Made by a program: the position numbers and the translations under genes | Notes under the pieces: model-generated | What the model saw: only the letters and a program-made list of their open reading frames with translations | The model's database searches: none | What the model was told of the DNA's origin: nothing | Source: Haematobia irritans | Taxonomy: Eukaryota; Arthropoda; Insecta; Diptera; Muscidae | Assembly (NCBI RefSeq): GCF_050003625.1 | Contig: NC_134399.1 | Location: forward strand, 149,972,473 to 150,036,472 | DNA: 64,000 bases | Direction of reading: 5' to 3' | In this document: positions 42,920-55,321 of the stretch, one piece after another | How positions within the stretch are numbered: the first letter of the stretch is position 1 | How the letters are laid out: every line of letters starts with the position of its first letter

Positions 42920-44226
42920 ACAAGTAAGGAAAGTCTAAAGTCGGGCGGGGCCGACTATATTATACCCTGCACCACTTTGTAGATCTAAATTTTCGATACC
43001 ATATCACATCCGTCAAATGTTTTGGGGGTTATATATAAAGGTTTGTCCCAAATACATACATTTAAATATTACTCGACCTGGACAGAATTTAATAGACTTC
43101 TACAAAATCTACAGAGTCAAAATTTAAGTCGGCTAATGCACTAGGGCGGAACACAAAAAATATGGTAAACACTTAAATCTGAAGCTATTTTAAGGAAACT
43201 TCGCAAAAGTTTATTTATGATTTATCGCTCGATATATATGTATTAGAAGTTTAGGAAAATTAGAGTAATTTTTACAACTTTTCGATTTTACAAGGAAAAT
43301 GTTGGTATTTTGACCATTTTTGTCGAAATCAGAAAAACATATATATGGGAGCTATATCTAAATCTGAACCGATTTCAACAAAATTTGGCACGCATAGCTA
43401 CAATGCTAATTTTACTCCCTGTGCAAAATTTCAACTAAATCGGAGCAAAAAATTGGCCTCTGTGGTCATATGAGTGTAAATCGGGCGAACGATATATATG
43501 GGAGCGCTATATCTAAATCTGAACCGATTTCAATAAAATTTGGCACAATTGACTACACTACTAATTGTACTCCTAGTGCAAAATTTAAACCACATGGGGG
43601 TAAAACTCTGGCTTCTGGGACCGTATTAGTCCATATCGGCGAAATATATATATGGGAGCTATATCTAAATCTAAACCGATTTCAATAAAATTTGGCACAC
43701 TTGACTATAGTACTAATTGTTCTTCTTGTGCAAAATTTTATAAGTCCATATCGGGCGAAACATATATATGGGAGCTATATCTAAATGTGAACCGATTTCT
43801 TCCAAATCAATAGGGTTCTATTCTGAGCCAAAACACATACTTGTGCCAAATTTGAAGTCGATTGGACTAAAACTGCGACCTAGACTTTGATTACAAAAAT
43901 GTGCTCACGGACAGACGGACTATATCGACTCAGGAGCGCACCCTCATACATATATATGGGAGCTCTATATAAATGTGAAGCGATTTCTTCCAAATCAATA
44001 GGGTTCTATTCTGAGCCAAAACACATACTTGTGCCAAATTTGAAGTCGATTGGACTAATTGGAACTGCGACCTAGACTTTGATTACAAAAATGTGTTCAC
44101 GGACAGACGGACTATATCGACTCAGGAGCGCACCCTGAGCATTTTTGCCAAAGACACCATGTGTCTATCTCGTCTCCTTCTTGATGTTGCAAACATATGC
44201 ACTAACTTGTAATACCATGTTCCACA
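42920..44226 (+). mobile_element. Family A element with duplicated 3' module
   Basis: 5' ACAAGTAAGG with TGCACCAC, three central units, then the 3' module twice in tandem. AATCAATAGGGTTCTATTCT occurs at about 43806 and again at 43997. The terminal stem-loop is broken (ATACCATGTTCCACATTT). Confidence 0.75.
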
Positions 44227-44235
44227 TTTAAAAAT

Positions 44236-44540
44236 AACATATGTATACACAAAAAAATTTTTTTTTTATTTCAATCACGAAAATCGCGGATTCAATCATA
44301 TTTTAATTGAAATGTCTTCAATCACGAAAATTATAGTATCAATCACCCATTTTGATTGAAAACCAACACAATTTTCCATTACAAATTTAATTGAATTTTG
44401 TCACGTAATCAATTAATTGAGTGATTGAATCAATTAAAAAGTGATTGGCTTTTGACACAAAATTCAATCACTGTTGTAATTGACTCAATTAAAATTTTAA
44501 TTAATTTCACGACAAAAATTTTATTGATTCAATTAAATGT
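44236..44540 (+). mobile_element. L MITE, copy 2
   Basis: Close relative of 40870-41217 with the same AATCACGAAAATCGC and GTGATTGGCTTTTGA words; ends AATTAAATGTG then TA. It follows a family A element just as copy 1 does. Confidence 0.65.
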
Positions 44541-45130
44541 GTACACAATTTTATTTCTATAGGAAATTGTATAAAAATTTTATTTCTATGGAAAATCGTA
44601 TCAACGATTTATTTCTATAGAAAATTGTGTCAAGATTTTATTTCTATTGAAAAGTTATGAAGTACCTCTTAGTTTGAGAGTAATATGTTTCGAAATCTAC
44701 AATTTTTGGTATCGCGATTGAGATCCGGCGATTTTGGTGACCATTGTGTGGTGGAAATGAAACGTGGAACCTCAAACCTTCAATATTGTTTTTAGGACAT
44801 TTTTCCATATCGACCATCGCCAATTACGGCGTCCCACACCATTACCATCGGTAATGCTGTTCAATTGGACACCAGACCACCTTCAATTGGTCTGGTGTCC
44901 AATTGAAGGTGTAAATTTTCAGCTAGCCACTTTGGCATATAAACCTTATCACTTTGTTTGTTCACAAACGGCGCAATTTGAAATGGCTTCCCAACAAAGA
45001 AAACCGAATTCGGTAACTGGTCACATTCGTGCAAGTTGCAAACTTTTTTTTGGAAAATTATTGAAAATATATATTGTGTTCGAACGGAGATAAATAAATG
45101 TACACTTGATGTTGTATGATTTACTAACAA
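44541..45130. pseudogene. Minisatellite and unidentified transposase-like remnant
   Basis: 44541-44655 holds four diverged 29-nt minisatellite units. Beyond it a minus-strand frame near 44700-44770 reads TTQWSPKSPDLNRDTKNC, reminiscent of the SPDLN third catalytic motif of Tc1/mariner transposases, but the rest is scrambled. A 20-bp perfect inverted repeat lies at 44860-44907. Confidence 0.35.
44860..44907. repeat. Perfect 20-bp inverted repeat, 8-nt loop
   Basis: TTCAATTGGACACCAGACCA at 44860-44879 is exactly complementary to 44888-44907, separated by CCTTCAAT. It lies within the transposase-like remnant. Confidence 0.9.
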
Positions 45131-46180
45131 CTATATTCATTTAATACATTTTAAAATGATTGGGGAAAAAAAGAACGCTTGCGTATTGCTTTGTGTTTAA
45201 AGGACGAATGCCATCAACTTCCAAAAAATGGCTACTGCCACAAATTATAAAAAACACTCAAAACGTAACGGCTTGCATTTATATACATTTAGCATGAACT
45301 TAAACATTAACATTAGATACATTTAGTACAAGCTGTAGGGATGCCACTTCTTTTTAGCAGGGATACAACAAATATACCTCATTCATGGCTGTTAATATGT
45401 CTCTCAAGTTACCAAAGTATTGATAACTCTAAATACCCATACATCACCATCTGTTGGAATATATCAGAAATATATACTGCCGTGTTCACAAAAAGCATTC
45501 CGTAATTAAGGCGTAGAGTGCTGTGAGAGGAATTGTATTTTTCTGTAATGTTTTCTAAGTTCTTCCCGCGCAGAAAATGACGTAAAAAGCAATATGCTCA
45601 GCAAGTCACAATAAATCTTCACTTTCACCCACACAAAATTCAAATTTAATTGAAATCGATTCAGAAATTGATATTTATCGATGCGAACGCCAAGACATTT
45701 GCGATACCCAACTTTATAATTTCAGAGACGCAAAGTTCTTCACATTATGGTAGCAGAGACCTCTAGTGTGTTTTTTTTGTGTTTTAATGGCACTCCGATG
45801 TATTAATCTGAGTAGTCTTTGCCAGTCAGCTAAAAGTTTAAGCGACAAATTTTATAGCATGAGATAAAAAAAATGTTTAGCTTTCATCATACTTTAACTC
45901 TATTCCAATGGTTGAAAGCTTTCCATGAGAATTTAACTTTCAATATCCAACAATCGCATTTCATTTGCAAAACTTAACAAAAACACACAGTATAAATGAT
46001 TTGGCGTTTATGGAAACATTTTTATGAAAAAAAAATTATAAATTAAATTACCTGTATTTTTTCTTAATTTCACGCAGAGAAGGAAAAAACGAAATATGTT
46101 CAAGATCAAAATGTTATTTTTGGATGTTCACCATGTAACATGTTTGTCGCAAAAATGTTAGCATAATAATAAGTCCTATA
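45131..46180. other. No recognised feature
   Basis: Unique AT-rich sequence without gene or repeat assignment. Confidence 0.3.
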
Positions 46181-46182
46181 TA

Positions 46183-47816
46183 AAGGGTGGTTAAAATTTC
46201 AAGGGCCGATGTTGATTTTGAATAAAACACAAACTATTTAGGAAATTATTGTAGTTTTATTTTATTATGATATATTTGTATTACTCAATTATGTATGGAA
46301 CAAAATATCGGCCAAATGGGCGCCGCGACCTCGGTGGCACACCTTCATCCGATGGTCCAAATTTTCGATGACGCTGAGGCATAATGGAGGTTCTGTGCCG
46401 TTAATGTGCCGAGTTATCTCATCCTTTCAGTGTTGCCAATTTGGTGCTTTTAGCACCAAATTTAGTGCCTTTTGATTTCTAAAAAGCACCAAATTGCCTA
46501 TTTGGTGCCTTTTCACAAAAAGCACCAACTTGGTGCTTTCTGGCATTTTCATTTAGTGCTTTTGGTGCTTTTTTTATTTTGGACAGTATTAAGTTTAATT
46601 GATACAACAATTTTGATTAGACTTTCAAGATCCGAAGAAACTCAAATTTATAATTTGATTGTTATGAAGTTGGTATTGATTATTTTTTAATTAATATTGT
46701 TATTTAGGGTATTATGTAGGAAGGCGAGCGATAAGTGTCGAATTTTTGAATTTGGTACAGATGTCATTAAAAACGTTTGTATTAAATTCACAAAAGCACG
46801 CACAACTGAAATAAGCAATAGACTCCTTCCATATATTAAGATTTTGAAAGTTGAAAAACATCTCTGATCAAAATGAATTGGACGAAAGCATTAAAACTGA
46901 TCAAAGTATATACTTGAATAGCGGTTCATAATGGTGAGTACTAAGTTCGAGTTTTGCCGCTAAAGTGAAAACTATTTCAGTAAAAACGGCATAAAATTAT
47001 GCATATTTGCTGCAAATTTTATTATAACGTGATGGGAAATAGCCAAAACAAATTGTCACAAAGTATAAGTGTATACCTTAAGATGAATTATGAAAGAAAA
47101 GTAATTGTGAAAAAATGACTATTTGAGCAACTAAACTCGATCTTAATACTCACCTTAACTTCTTAAAATTCAATTCACAAAAGTTCTATAATACATCTTC
47201 GGAAGTTTTTTTTGTTTGTTTGTTTTTTTTTTTTTCTAGTAGTAGAGCATATAATTTTCGATTTTGTGGTGGAAGGTGGTATGTTAGAATTTATAATATA
47301 TTTTTGGTGCTTTTTGGCCTTGGTGAGTTGGCAACACTGCATCCTTTAGCTCTTGAATTGTTGCTGGCTTATCGATGTACACCTTTTGTTTCAAATAACC
47401 CCAAAGAAAAAAGTCCAACGGTGTCAAATCACATGATCTTGGCGGCCAATTGACATCGCCATTACGTGAGATAACACGGCCATTGACACGGCACCAACCA
47501 GTCACTCTTTGTGGGTGCATTGGTTTTTCGACAATCACTCTTGGATTCTCATTCGCCCAAATGCGGCAATTCTGTTTATTGACGAATCCACTGAGGTGAA
47601 AATGTGCCTCATCACTGAAGATGATTTTCTTCGAAAATTGATCATCCACTGTTGCCATTTCTTGGAACCATTTAACACGTTGTTGGATTGTGTATCTCCC
47701 CATGGTTCAAATTTAGTAAGTCTGAAATAGAGAAATGTCAAATAAAATTCGGAAAAAAACTTGGCGTTTAGGTGTGGTTCAAATTCAACATCGGCCCTTA
47801 TAATTTAACCACCCTT
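46183..47816 (-). mobile_element. Mariner-superfamily element with a hAT MITE inside
   Basis: Inverted ends AAGGGTGGTTAAA with CAAGGGCCGATGTTGA subterminally, flanked by TA. The minus-strand transposase remnant keeps the first catalytic region (KIIFSDEAHFHLSGFVNKQN) and the third (NWPPRSCDLTPLDFFLW). It has lost the N-terminal DNA-binding part and the second Asp. The coding sequence is split after TIQELKDA by a hAT MITE and resumes with VRDEITRHINGTEPPLC. The motifs resemble the rosa (DD41D) branch, which is inference. Non-autonomous. Confidence 0.85.
46428..47339 (-). mobile_element. hAT-type MITE, copy 2
   Basis: Ends CAGTGTTGCCAA and TTGGCAACACTG, with a perfect 8-bp duplication CATCCTTT at 46420-46427 and 47340-47347. 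Inverted relative to 20307-21081. It is longer by about 140 nt, mostly an insertion near 47031-47145 (GTGATGGGAAATAGCC). Confidence 0.9.
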
Positions 47817-48169
47817 TATTTAATAAAATTAAGAATTTTTTACTTTTAACGTTAAATGTTAATTAGTTGATACTATAGCCGTGCCGTTTGATGACTTTTG
47901 CACATCTTCCTAGCATTGACAGTACTAATTTATCTTGCTGGTATTGACAGAATAAAATGATACCCTCATATAGAAATCATCAGAGATTTAAGAAAAAATA
48001 TTTCCAATTTGTCGTTTTACCATTTCCCCAAGGTTCTCTATGAGATATAGATTTAGGGCTCATCGATGTACATTTCGGTTGACCTATTGTGTTAAGTAAA
48101 CCTGATTTCTTCTCAATTTGGAATTGCTTCTCTTCGAAGAAAACTAAAAACGGTAAGTAAAGCACGCAG
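47817..48169. other. No recognised feature
   Basis: Unique sequence between the mariner-type element and a family C fragment. No coding potential identified. Confidence 0.3.
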
Positions 48170-48502
48170 GCCAAGTTCGAAGATAGACTATATCGGTCCA
48201 GGTTTTGATATAAGCCCTATATAAACCAACCCCCTGATTTGGGATTTTGAGTATCTAGACATCACAATATTCTTACGATTTGCCAGAAATTGGAAACCTA
48301 AAGCCAGTTTAGGTCCACAATGTAGTGTGCCGAATATGGTATATATCGGTCCATTTTTTGGTATAGACCTCATATAGACCGATCTCCCTATTTGACTTCT
48401 TAGGCGTCTAGATACCTCAATTTTTATCCGATTTGGTTAAAACTCAAAGCTCTTTTAGGTCCACAAAGAGGTTTTCCGAATATAGCATATATCGGTTCAT
48501 TT
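48170..48502 (-). mobile_element. Family C fragment
   Basis: About two central units (GGTCCATTTTTTGGTATAG words) and the array start of family C, lacking both ends. It abuts the 3' end of the next C copy. Confidence 0.65.
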
Positions 48503-48653
48503 TTATACGCACCACCATAAAATGGTGACGGGGGTATAATAAGTTTGTCATTCCGTTTGTAACACATCGAAATATCGATTTTCGACTATATAAAGTATAT
48601 ATATTCTTGATCAGGGAGAAATTCTAAGACGATATAAGCATGTCCGTCTGTCC

Positions 48654-48695
<42 letters not shown>

Positions 48696-50126
48696 TGTAA
48701 TCACGCTACAGCCTTCAATAATGGCGCTATCGTCCCTAAATTTGGCACAGATTAGTTTTTTGTTTGCAGGCAGGTCAAGTTCGAAGATGGGCTATATCGG
48801 TCCAAGTTTTGATATAGTCCCCATATAAACCGACCTCCCGATTTGGGGTCTTGGGCCTTTAAAAACCGTAGTTTTTATCAGATTTGCCTGAAATTGGAAA
48901 TCCAGAGGTATTTTTGGACCATAAAGAGGTGTGTCCAAAATGGTCCGTATCGGTCCATGTTTTGGTATAGCCCCCATATAGACCGATCTCCCGATTTTGC
49001 TTCTTAGGCGTCTAGAAACAGTATTTTCTATCCGATTTGTCTGAAATTGAAAATCTAGAGGTATTTTAGGACCATAAGAAGGTGTGTCGAAAATGGTCCG
49101 TATCGGTCCATGTTTTGATATAGCCCCCATATAGACCGATCTCCCGATTTTGCTTCTTGGGCGTCTAGAAATTATATTTACCATCCCATTTACCTCAAAT
49201 TGGAAATCTAGAGGTATTTTGGGACCATAAAGAGGTGTGTCGAAAATGGTCCGTATCGGTCCATGTTTTGGTATAGCCCCCATATAGACCGATCTCCCGA
49301 TTTGCTTCTTGCGCGTCTAGAAACAGTATTTTCTATCCGATTTGTATGAAATTGAAAATCTAGAGGTATTTTGGGACCATAAAGAGGTGAGTCGAAAATG
49401 GTCCGTATCGGTCCATGTTTTGATATAGCCCCCATATAAACCAACCTTCCGATTTGGAGTCTTGGGCCTATAAAAACCGTAGTTTTTATCCAATTTGCCT
49501 GAAATTGGAAATATAGAGGTATTTGAGGACCATAAAAAGGTGTGCCGAAAATGGTGCCCATCGCTCCATGTTTTGGTATAGCCCCTATATAGACCGATAT
49601 CCCGATTTTGCTTCTAGGGCTTCTAGAAACTATATTTACCATCCGATTTGCCTGAAATTGGAAATCTAGAGGTATTTGAGGACCATAAAAAGGTGTGCCG
49701 AAAATGGTGCCCATTGGACAATTTTTTGGTATAGCCCCCATATAGACCGATCTCCCGATTTTGCTTCTTGGGCTTCTAGAAACTATATTTACAATCCGCT
49801 TTGCCTGAATTTCTTGAGCTTCTATAAACTGTATTTATTACCCGATTTGCCTGAAATTCGAAATCTAGAGGTATTTTTAGACCACAAATAAGTGTGCCGA
49901 AATTTAGGTATATCGGTCCATTTTTTGGTATAACCCTCATATAAACTGATCTCTCGATTTTTACTTCTTGGGCGTCTAGAGACTACGTTTTCTAGCCGAT
50001 TTGTTTGAAATTCTGGAGGTATTTTAAGATAACAAATACGTGAGTAGCAAATGGTACCCACTACGACGAAGTGGTGGTGGGTATTAAAAATTCGGCCCGG
50101 CCGAATTTACTGCTGTATATACTTGT
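48503..50126 (-). mobile_element. Family C HINE-like element, complete
   Basis: Minus-strand copy. The 3' end at 48503 has the CACCACCATAAAATGGTGAC loop and the GACA/GACG microsatellite (48640-48696). About nine central units follow. The 5' end is TTCGGCCGGGCCGAA and ACAAGTATATACAGCAG at 50126. The first central part is shortened. Confidence 0.8.
48640..48696. repeat. (TGTC)n microsatellite of family C
   Basis: A run of TGTC units with two GTCC interruptions, at the position conserved in all four HINE-like families. Equivalent runs lie at 7985, 24807, 25613, 53663 and 56636. Confidence 0.9.
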
Positions 50127-50835
50127 TAATATAGACCTCATATAGACCGATTTGACATCTTTTGCTTTTAAACCCCGAAATTTTTTCCAATTTGTCTGAA
50201 ATTTTTATTGAATTTGTCTGAAATTCAAAATTTAAGTGTGCTGCAGAACCACAAATAGGTGTGTCGAATTTGGTGTGTATCGGTTCATGTCTTGGTATAG
50301 TCTCATAAAGACCGATCTCCAGATATAATTTCTTGGGCTTCTGAACACGGCAATTTTTATCAATATTGTCTGAAGATAAAAAAATATGGAGGGACTTTAG
50401 GCGCATAAAGACCTGTGTCGAATTTGGTTTACATCAGTCCATATTGTGGTAATTCTCCGGGTCGACCGTTTTCCTGTTTTTAATTCTTATGCATCTTTGG
50501 GGGATAGAAGACGCACTGACCATCCAAATTGGCGAAACTAGAAGTAAAATGCCCCAATTTTTCACGTGCTCAATAGAGAAATGGGGGTAAAAATCTAAAA
50601 AAAAAATCGATTTCAAATCATAGAAAAGGCATTGTTTCATTGTATTTTCTTGCACGCTTAGACAGGATATTTAATTTAGCTGATCTACTTAGGAGAGTAT
50701 CAAATCCACCTGAAATTCTATATATTTTCAAGTAACACGCTACGATTAAAATTTTTGAAAGAAAGCTTTTATATAGTCCATGGTGGTGGGTATTTAAGAT
50801 TCAACCAGGTCGAACTTAATGCTGGATATTCTTGT
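50127..50835 (-). mobile_element. Family C element, 5' part
   Basis: Two or three diverged central units. The 5' end is degraded (CATGGTGGTGGGTATTTAAG, then TTCAACCAGGTCGAA and CTTGT at 50835). It abuts the 5' edge of the preceding copy. Confidence 0.65.
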
Positions 50836-51046
50836 TTTTTTGCATTTATTAGTTTGTAAATTGTCAGCTGTCAGCGGTTTAGAAATGATAGTAATATACA
50901 TTTTGTTGCAATTCATATGAGCCACCCAGTAATTTAAGCCGATAATCCTTCTCATTTGGTGCAGTGAAGAGGTTTTTCATTTTCGTTGTAAAGAAATGAC
51001 ATATTTCAGTCCTGTGTGGAATTCGAAGACGATTCTTTCAGTGTAC
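50836..51046. other. No recognised feature
   Basis: Short unique stretch between a C element and a SINE. Confidence 0.3.
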
Positions 51047-51280
51047 GAGTTAAGGGAGCGATAGCATGCGCGTCTTGCATACACAAGGTCGTGGGTTCGA
51101 TTCCTGCTTCGACCGAACACCAAAAACTTTTTCAGCGGTGGATTATCCCACCTTGTCATTGAGCTTAACATGGAATCGGGCAGCACTCAGTGATAAGAGA
51201 AAAGTTCACCACTGTAGTATCACAATGGACTGAATGCCCAAGTGAGCCTGATACATCGGGCTGCCACCTGACCTAACCTT
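51047..51280 (+). mobile_element. SINE with internal deletion
   Basis: Plus-strand copy. The A-box side is decayed (GAGCGATAGCATGC), but the B box GGTCGTGGGTTCGATTCC is intact. The body is joined directly from GATTATCCCACC to TTGTCATTGAGC, a deletion of about 110 nt. The 3' end is GGCTGCCACCTGACCTAACC. Confidence 0.75.
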
Positions 51281-51292
51281 CCTTAAATAAAA

Positions 51293-51541
51293 ACAAGTAA
51301 GGAAAGTCTAAAGTCGGGCGGGGCCGACTATATTATACCCTGCACCACTTAGTAGATCTAAATTTTCGATACCATATCACATTCGTCAAACGTGTTGGGG
51401 GCTATATATAAAGGTTTGTCCCAAATACATACATATAAATATCACTCGATCTGGACAGAATTTGATAGACTTCTACAAAATCTATAGACTCAAAATTTAT
51501 GTCGGCTAATGCACTAGAGTGGAACACAATGTTAGTAAAAA
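51293..51541 (+). mobile_element. Family A 5' module
   Basis: ACAAGTAAGG, GGGCGGGGCCGACTAT and ATACCCTGCACCAC, ending after GGAACACAATGTTAGTAAAA, where a second family A 5' end begins. Confidence 0.7.
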
Positions 51542-52888
51542 ACAAGTAAGGAAAGTCTAAAGTCGGGCGGGGCCGACTATATTATATCCTGCACCACCTT
51601 GTAGATCTAAATTTTCGATACCATATCAGATCCGTCAATCGTTTTGGGTGCTATATATAAAGGTTTGTCCCAAATACATACATTTAAATATCACTCGATT
51701 TGGACAGAATTTGATTTTAGAAAATCTATAGATTCAAAATTTAAGTTGGCTAATGCTCTAGGGTGGAACAAAATGTTAGTAAAAAAAAAATATGGGAAAC
51801 ATTTAAATCTGAAGTAATTTTAAGGAAACTTCGCAAAAGTTTATTTATGATTTATCGCTCGATATATATGTATTACAAGTTTAGGAAAATTAGAGTCAGT
51901 TTTACAACTTTTCGACTAAGCAGTGGCGATTTTACAAGGAAAATGTTGGTATTTTGACCATTTTTGTCGAAATCAGAAAAACATATATATGGGAGCTATA
52001 TCTCAATCTGAACCGATTTCACTCAAATTTGGCACACATGACTATATTACTAATTGTACTCCTAGTGCAAAATTTCAACCCAATAGGGCCAAAACTCTGG
52101 CTGCTGGGGCCATATAAGTCCATATCGGGCGAAAGCTATATATGGGAGATATATCTACATCTGAACCGATTTCAACCAAATTTGGCACGCATAGCTACAA
52201 TGCTAATTCCACTCCCTGTGCAAAATTTCAACTAAATCGGAGCAAAAAATTGGCCTCTGTTGTCATATGAGTGTAAATCGGGCGAATGCTATATATGGGA
52301 TATATCTAAATCTGAACCGATTTCAGCCAAATTTGGCACGCATAGCAACAATGCTAATTCTACTCCCTGTGCAAAATTGCAACCAAATTGGTGTAAAACT
52401 CTGGCTTCTGGGACCGTATTAGTCCATATCGGGCGAAAGATATATATGGGAGCTATATCTAAATCTGAACCGATTTCAATAAAATTTGGCACACTTGACT
52501 ATAGTACTAATTGTTCTTCTTGTGCAAAATTTTAAACAAATTAGGGTAAAACTCTGGCTTCTGGGGTCATCTAAGTCCATATCGGGCGAAATATATATAT
52601 GGGAGCTATATCTAAACCTGAACCGATTTCTTCCACAATCAATAGGGATCTATTCTGAGCCAAAACACATACTAATGCCAAATTTGAAGTCGATTGGGCT
52701 AAAACTATGACCTAGACTTTGATTACAAAAATGTGTTCACGGACAGACGGACATCGCTATATCGACTCAGGAGCCCACCCTGAGCATTTTTGCCAAAGAC
52801 ACCATGTGTCTATCTCGTCTCCTTCTGGGTGTTGCAAACATATGCACTAACTTATAATACCCTGTTCCACAGTGTGGAGCAGGGTATA
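51542..52888 (+). mobile_element. Family A HINE-like element, complete
   Basis: Complete copy: 5' ATATCCTGCACCACC, four to five central units, ACGGACAGACGGACATCG, and 3' stem-loop CCCTGTTCCACAGTGTGGAG then CAGGGTATAA. It is joined directly to the next copy. Confidence 0.85.
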
Positions 52889-53840
52889 AATATGGGAAAC
52901 ATTTAAATCTGAAGCAATTTTAAGGAAACTTCGCAAAAGTTTATTTATGATTTATCGCTCGATATATATGTATTAGAAGTTTAGTAAAATTAGAGTCATT
53001 TTTACAACTTTTCGACTAAGCAGTGGCGATTTAACAAGGAAAATGTTGGTATTTTGACCATTTTTGTCGAAATCAGAAAAAACATATATATGGGAGCTAT
53101 ATCTAAATTTTAACCGATTTCAACCAAATTTGGCACGCATAGCTACAATGCTAATTCTACTCCCTGTGCAAAATTTCAACTAAATCGGAGTTAAAAATTG
53201 ACCTCTGTGGTCATATGAGTGTATTTCGGGCGAAAGCTATATATGGGAGATATATCCTAATCTGAACCGATTTCAACCAAATTTGGCACGCGTAGTTACA
53301 ATGCTAATTCTACTCCCTATGCAAAATTTAAACTAAATCGAAGCAAAAAAATGAGTGTAAATCGGGCGAAAGCTATATATGGGAGCTATATCTAAATCTG
53401 ATCCGATTTGGCTGATATTTTGCAAGTTTTTCGAGACTCATAAAATATTCGGATGTACGCAATTTGAGGAAGATCGGTTGATATACACTCCAATTATGAC
53501 CAGATCGGTGAAAAATATATATGGCAGCTATATCTAAATCTGAATCGATTTTTTCCAAAATCAATAGGGATCGTCTTTGAGCCGAAACAGGACCCTATAC
53601 CAAATTTTAGGACAATCGGACTAAAACTGCGAGCTGTACTTTGCACACAAAAATACACCAACAGACAGACGGACATACATACAGACAGACAGAAAGACGG
53701 ACATCGCTAAATCGACTCAGAATTTAATTCTAAGACGATCGGTATACTAAACAATGGGTCTCAGACTTTTCCTTCTTGGCGTTACATACAAATGCACAAA
53801 CTTATTATACCCTGTACCACAGTAGTGGTGAAGGGTATAA
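52889..53840 (+). mobile_element. A/D chimera without 5' end
   Basis: Starts ATATGGGAAACATTTAAATC right after the previous GGGTATAA, with family A central units. It then switches to a family D 3' module (CAATTTGAGGAAGATCGG, then the ACAGACAGACGG run) and ends AGTAGTGGTGAAGGG then TATAA. Confidence 0.75.
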
Positions 53841-54746
53841 CAAACATTGTATCTGGAAAATTCGAGTTAATATGTAAACGTTTTTCAAGGAGTATACCCC
53901 TGCCAACATTTTCGAACATTTATGATGATTGTTTGCAAACATGACTAAAAATTTATTCTTTCGGAAGATTGAAAAGTGTTCAATCGAAAAAATTACCCAT
54001 AGTTGAGTCATATTTAACTCCGAAAAATTAGCGTTTAAAATTTTGAATAATAAATTAGTTGAAAGACTCAGTTTTTACTCTTTTGTTACTCTTCTTAAGC
54101 AATGTTTATATTTAACCATTTTAGTGAGCAATTTTTAACTCACTTTAACGGTATTAGATTCAATTAAAAAAGATGCATATGGATGAGCAACTTATAACTC
54201 TCTTTAATGTGTGTTTCGAATATTTTCTACAAGTTGGTTGACTTTGTTGAAACGTATGTAACTTTGACAAAACATGCTATCGTTTAAAAATCTTGGTGGG
54301 TGAATGAGTTCGAAAAATAGATAAAAACAAACAGTACTAAGGTAAAAAGTTGATAAAATTATATGTATATGATAACCTAAAAACATCGTTTTAGATATGC
54401 ATGCAACTTCGCCTAACCAATCGGAACTTCCCACATGTTCAAGACATCTGGAATACACCACTTTATTTAATGTTAATAGAGATAAGATGAAACAAAATAA
54501 GCATAAGGAAAATGATCATTAAAAATATTATATGCTATATGTATTTTTCTTGATTTAGAACTTCAAACTGAAGATGGCAATATATCTCTGTTGGAAGCAC
54601 CAAAAACAGAGCCAATAATAATTTGAACGCTACGGTCATAATTTTTTAAGCTTAAATAATAAATATATCCAAACAATAATAAATGAAACGTAAAAATGAA
54701 TAATTTCTAACTCTTCTCCAACATTGGGGATTAATTCTTCACTCTT

Positions 54747-55096
54747 AGGTTTAGGTTTAGGTTAGGTGGCAGCCCGATGTATCAGGCTCACTTAGACTAT
54801 TCAGTCCATTGTGATACCACATTGGTGAACTTCTCTCTTATCACTGAGTGCTGCCCGATTCCATGTTAAGCTCAATGGCAAGGGACCTCCTTTTTATCGC
54901 CGAGTCCGAACGGCGTTCCACATTGCAGTGAAACCACTTTGAGAAGTTTTGAAACCCTCAGAAATGTCACCAGCATTACTGAGGTGGGATAATCCACCGC
55001 TGAAAAACTTTTTGGTGTTCGGTCGAAGCAGGAATCGAACCCACGACCTTGTGTATGCAAGGCGGGCATGCTAACCATTGCACCACGGTGGCTCCC
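54747..55096 (-). mobile_element. tRNA-derived SINE, full length with target duplication
   Basis: 350 bp, minus strand, between perfect 14-bp duplications AATTCTTCACTCTT (54733-54746 and 55097-55110). Pol III A box TGGTGCAATGGTTAGC (55070-55085) and B box GGTCGTGGGTTCGATTCC (55031-55048). The anticodon-like loop CTTGCATAC recalls tRNA-Ala. The tail ends in CCTAACCTAAACCTAAACC-type repeats rather than poly(A). This is the reference copy for the family in this window. Confidence 0.9.
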
Positions 55097-55321
55097 AATT
55101 CTTCACTCTTCATTTTATCTAAATAATGCATCATTTTTTAACTCATAAATGAGCAATTCTTTGAGTCATAAAATACTCATTCCAATAAATAATTTATGAA
55201 TAAAATATGCAACTCTTTTATGAGTCAAGGAAAATAATAATTTTGAGACACAACTACTTAATATTGGGGACGTATAAATGACTCACAGATTCGCTCTTCC
55301 GCAATCGTTTTGAACATAAAA

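Noticed and set aside
48792..49741. Long minus-strand frames with repeated MGAIPKHGPI
   Set aside because: They are central tandem units of family C read in frame; the same occurs at 22471-22962 and 25591-26695.
55031..55085. tRNA gene (A and B boxes, tRNA-Ala-like loop)
   Set aside because: The boxes belong to the head of a SINE with body, tail and target duplication; the cloverleaf is not complete.
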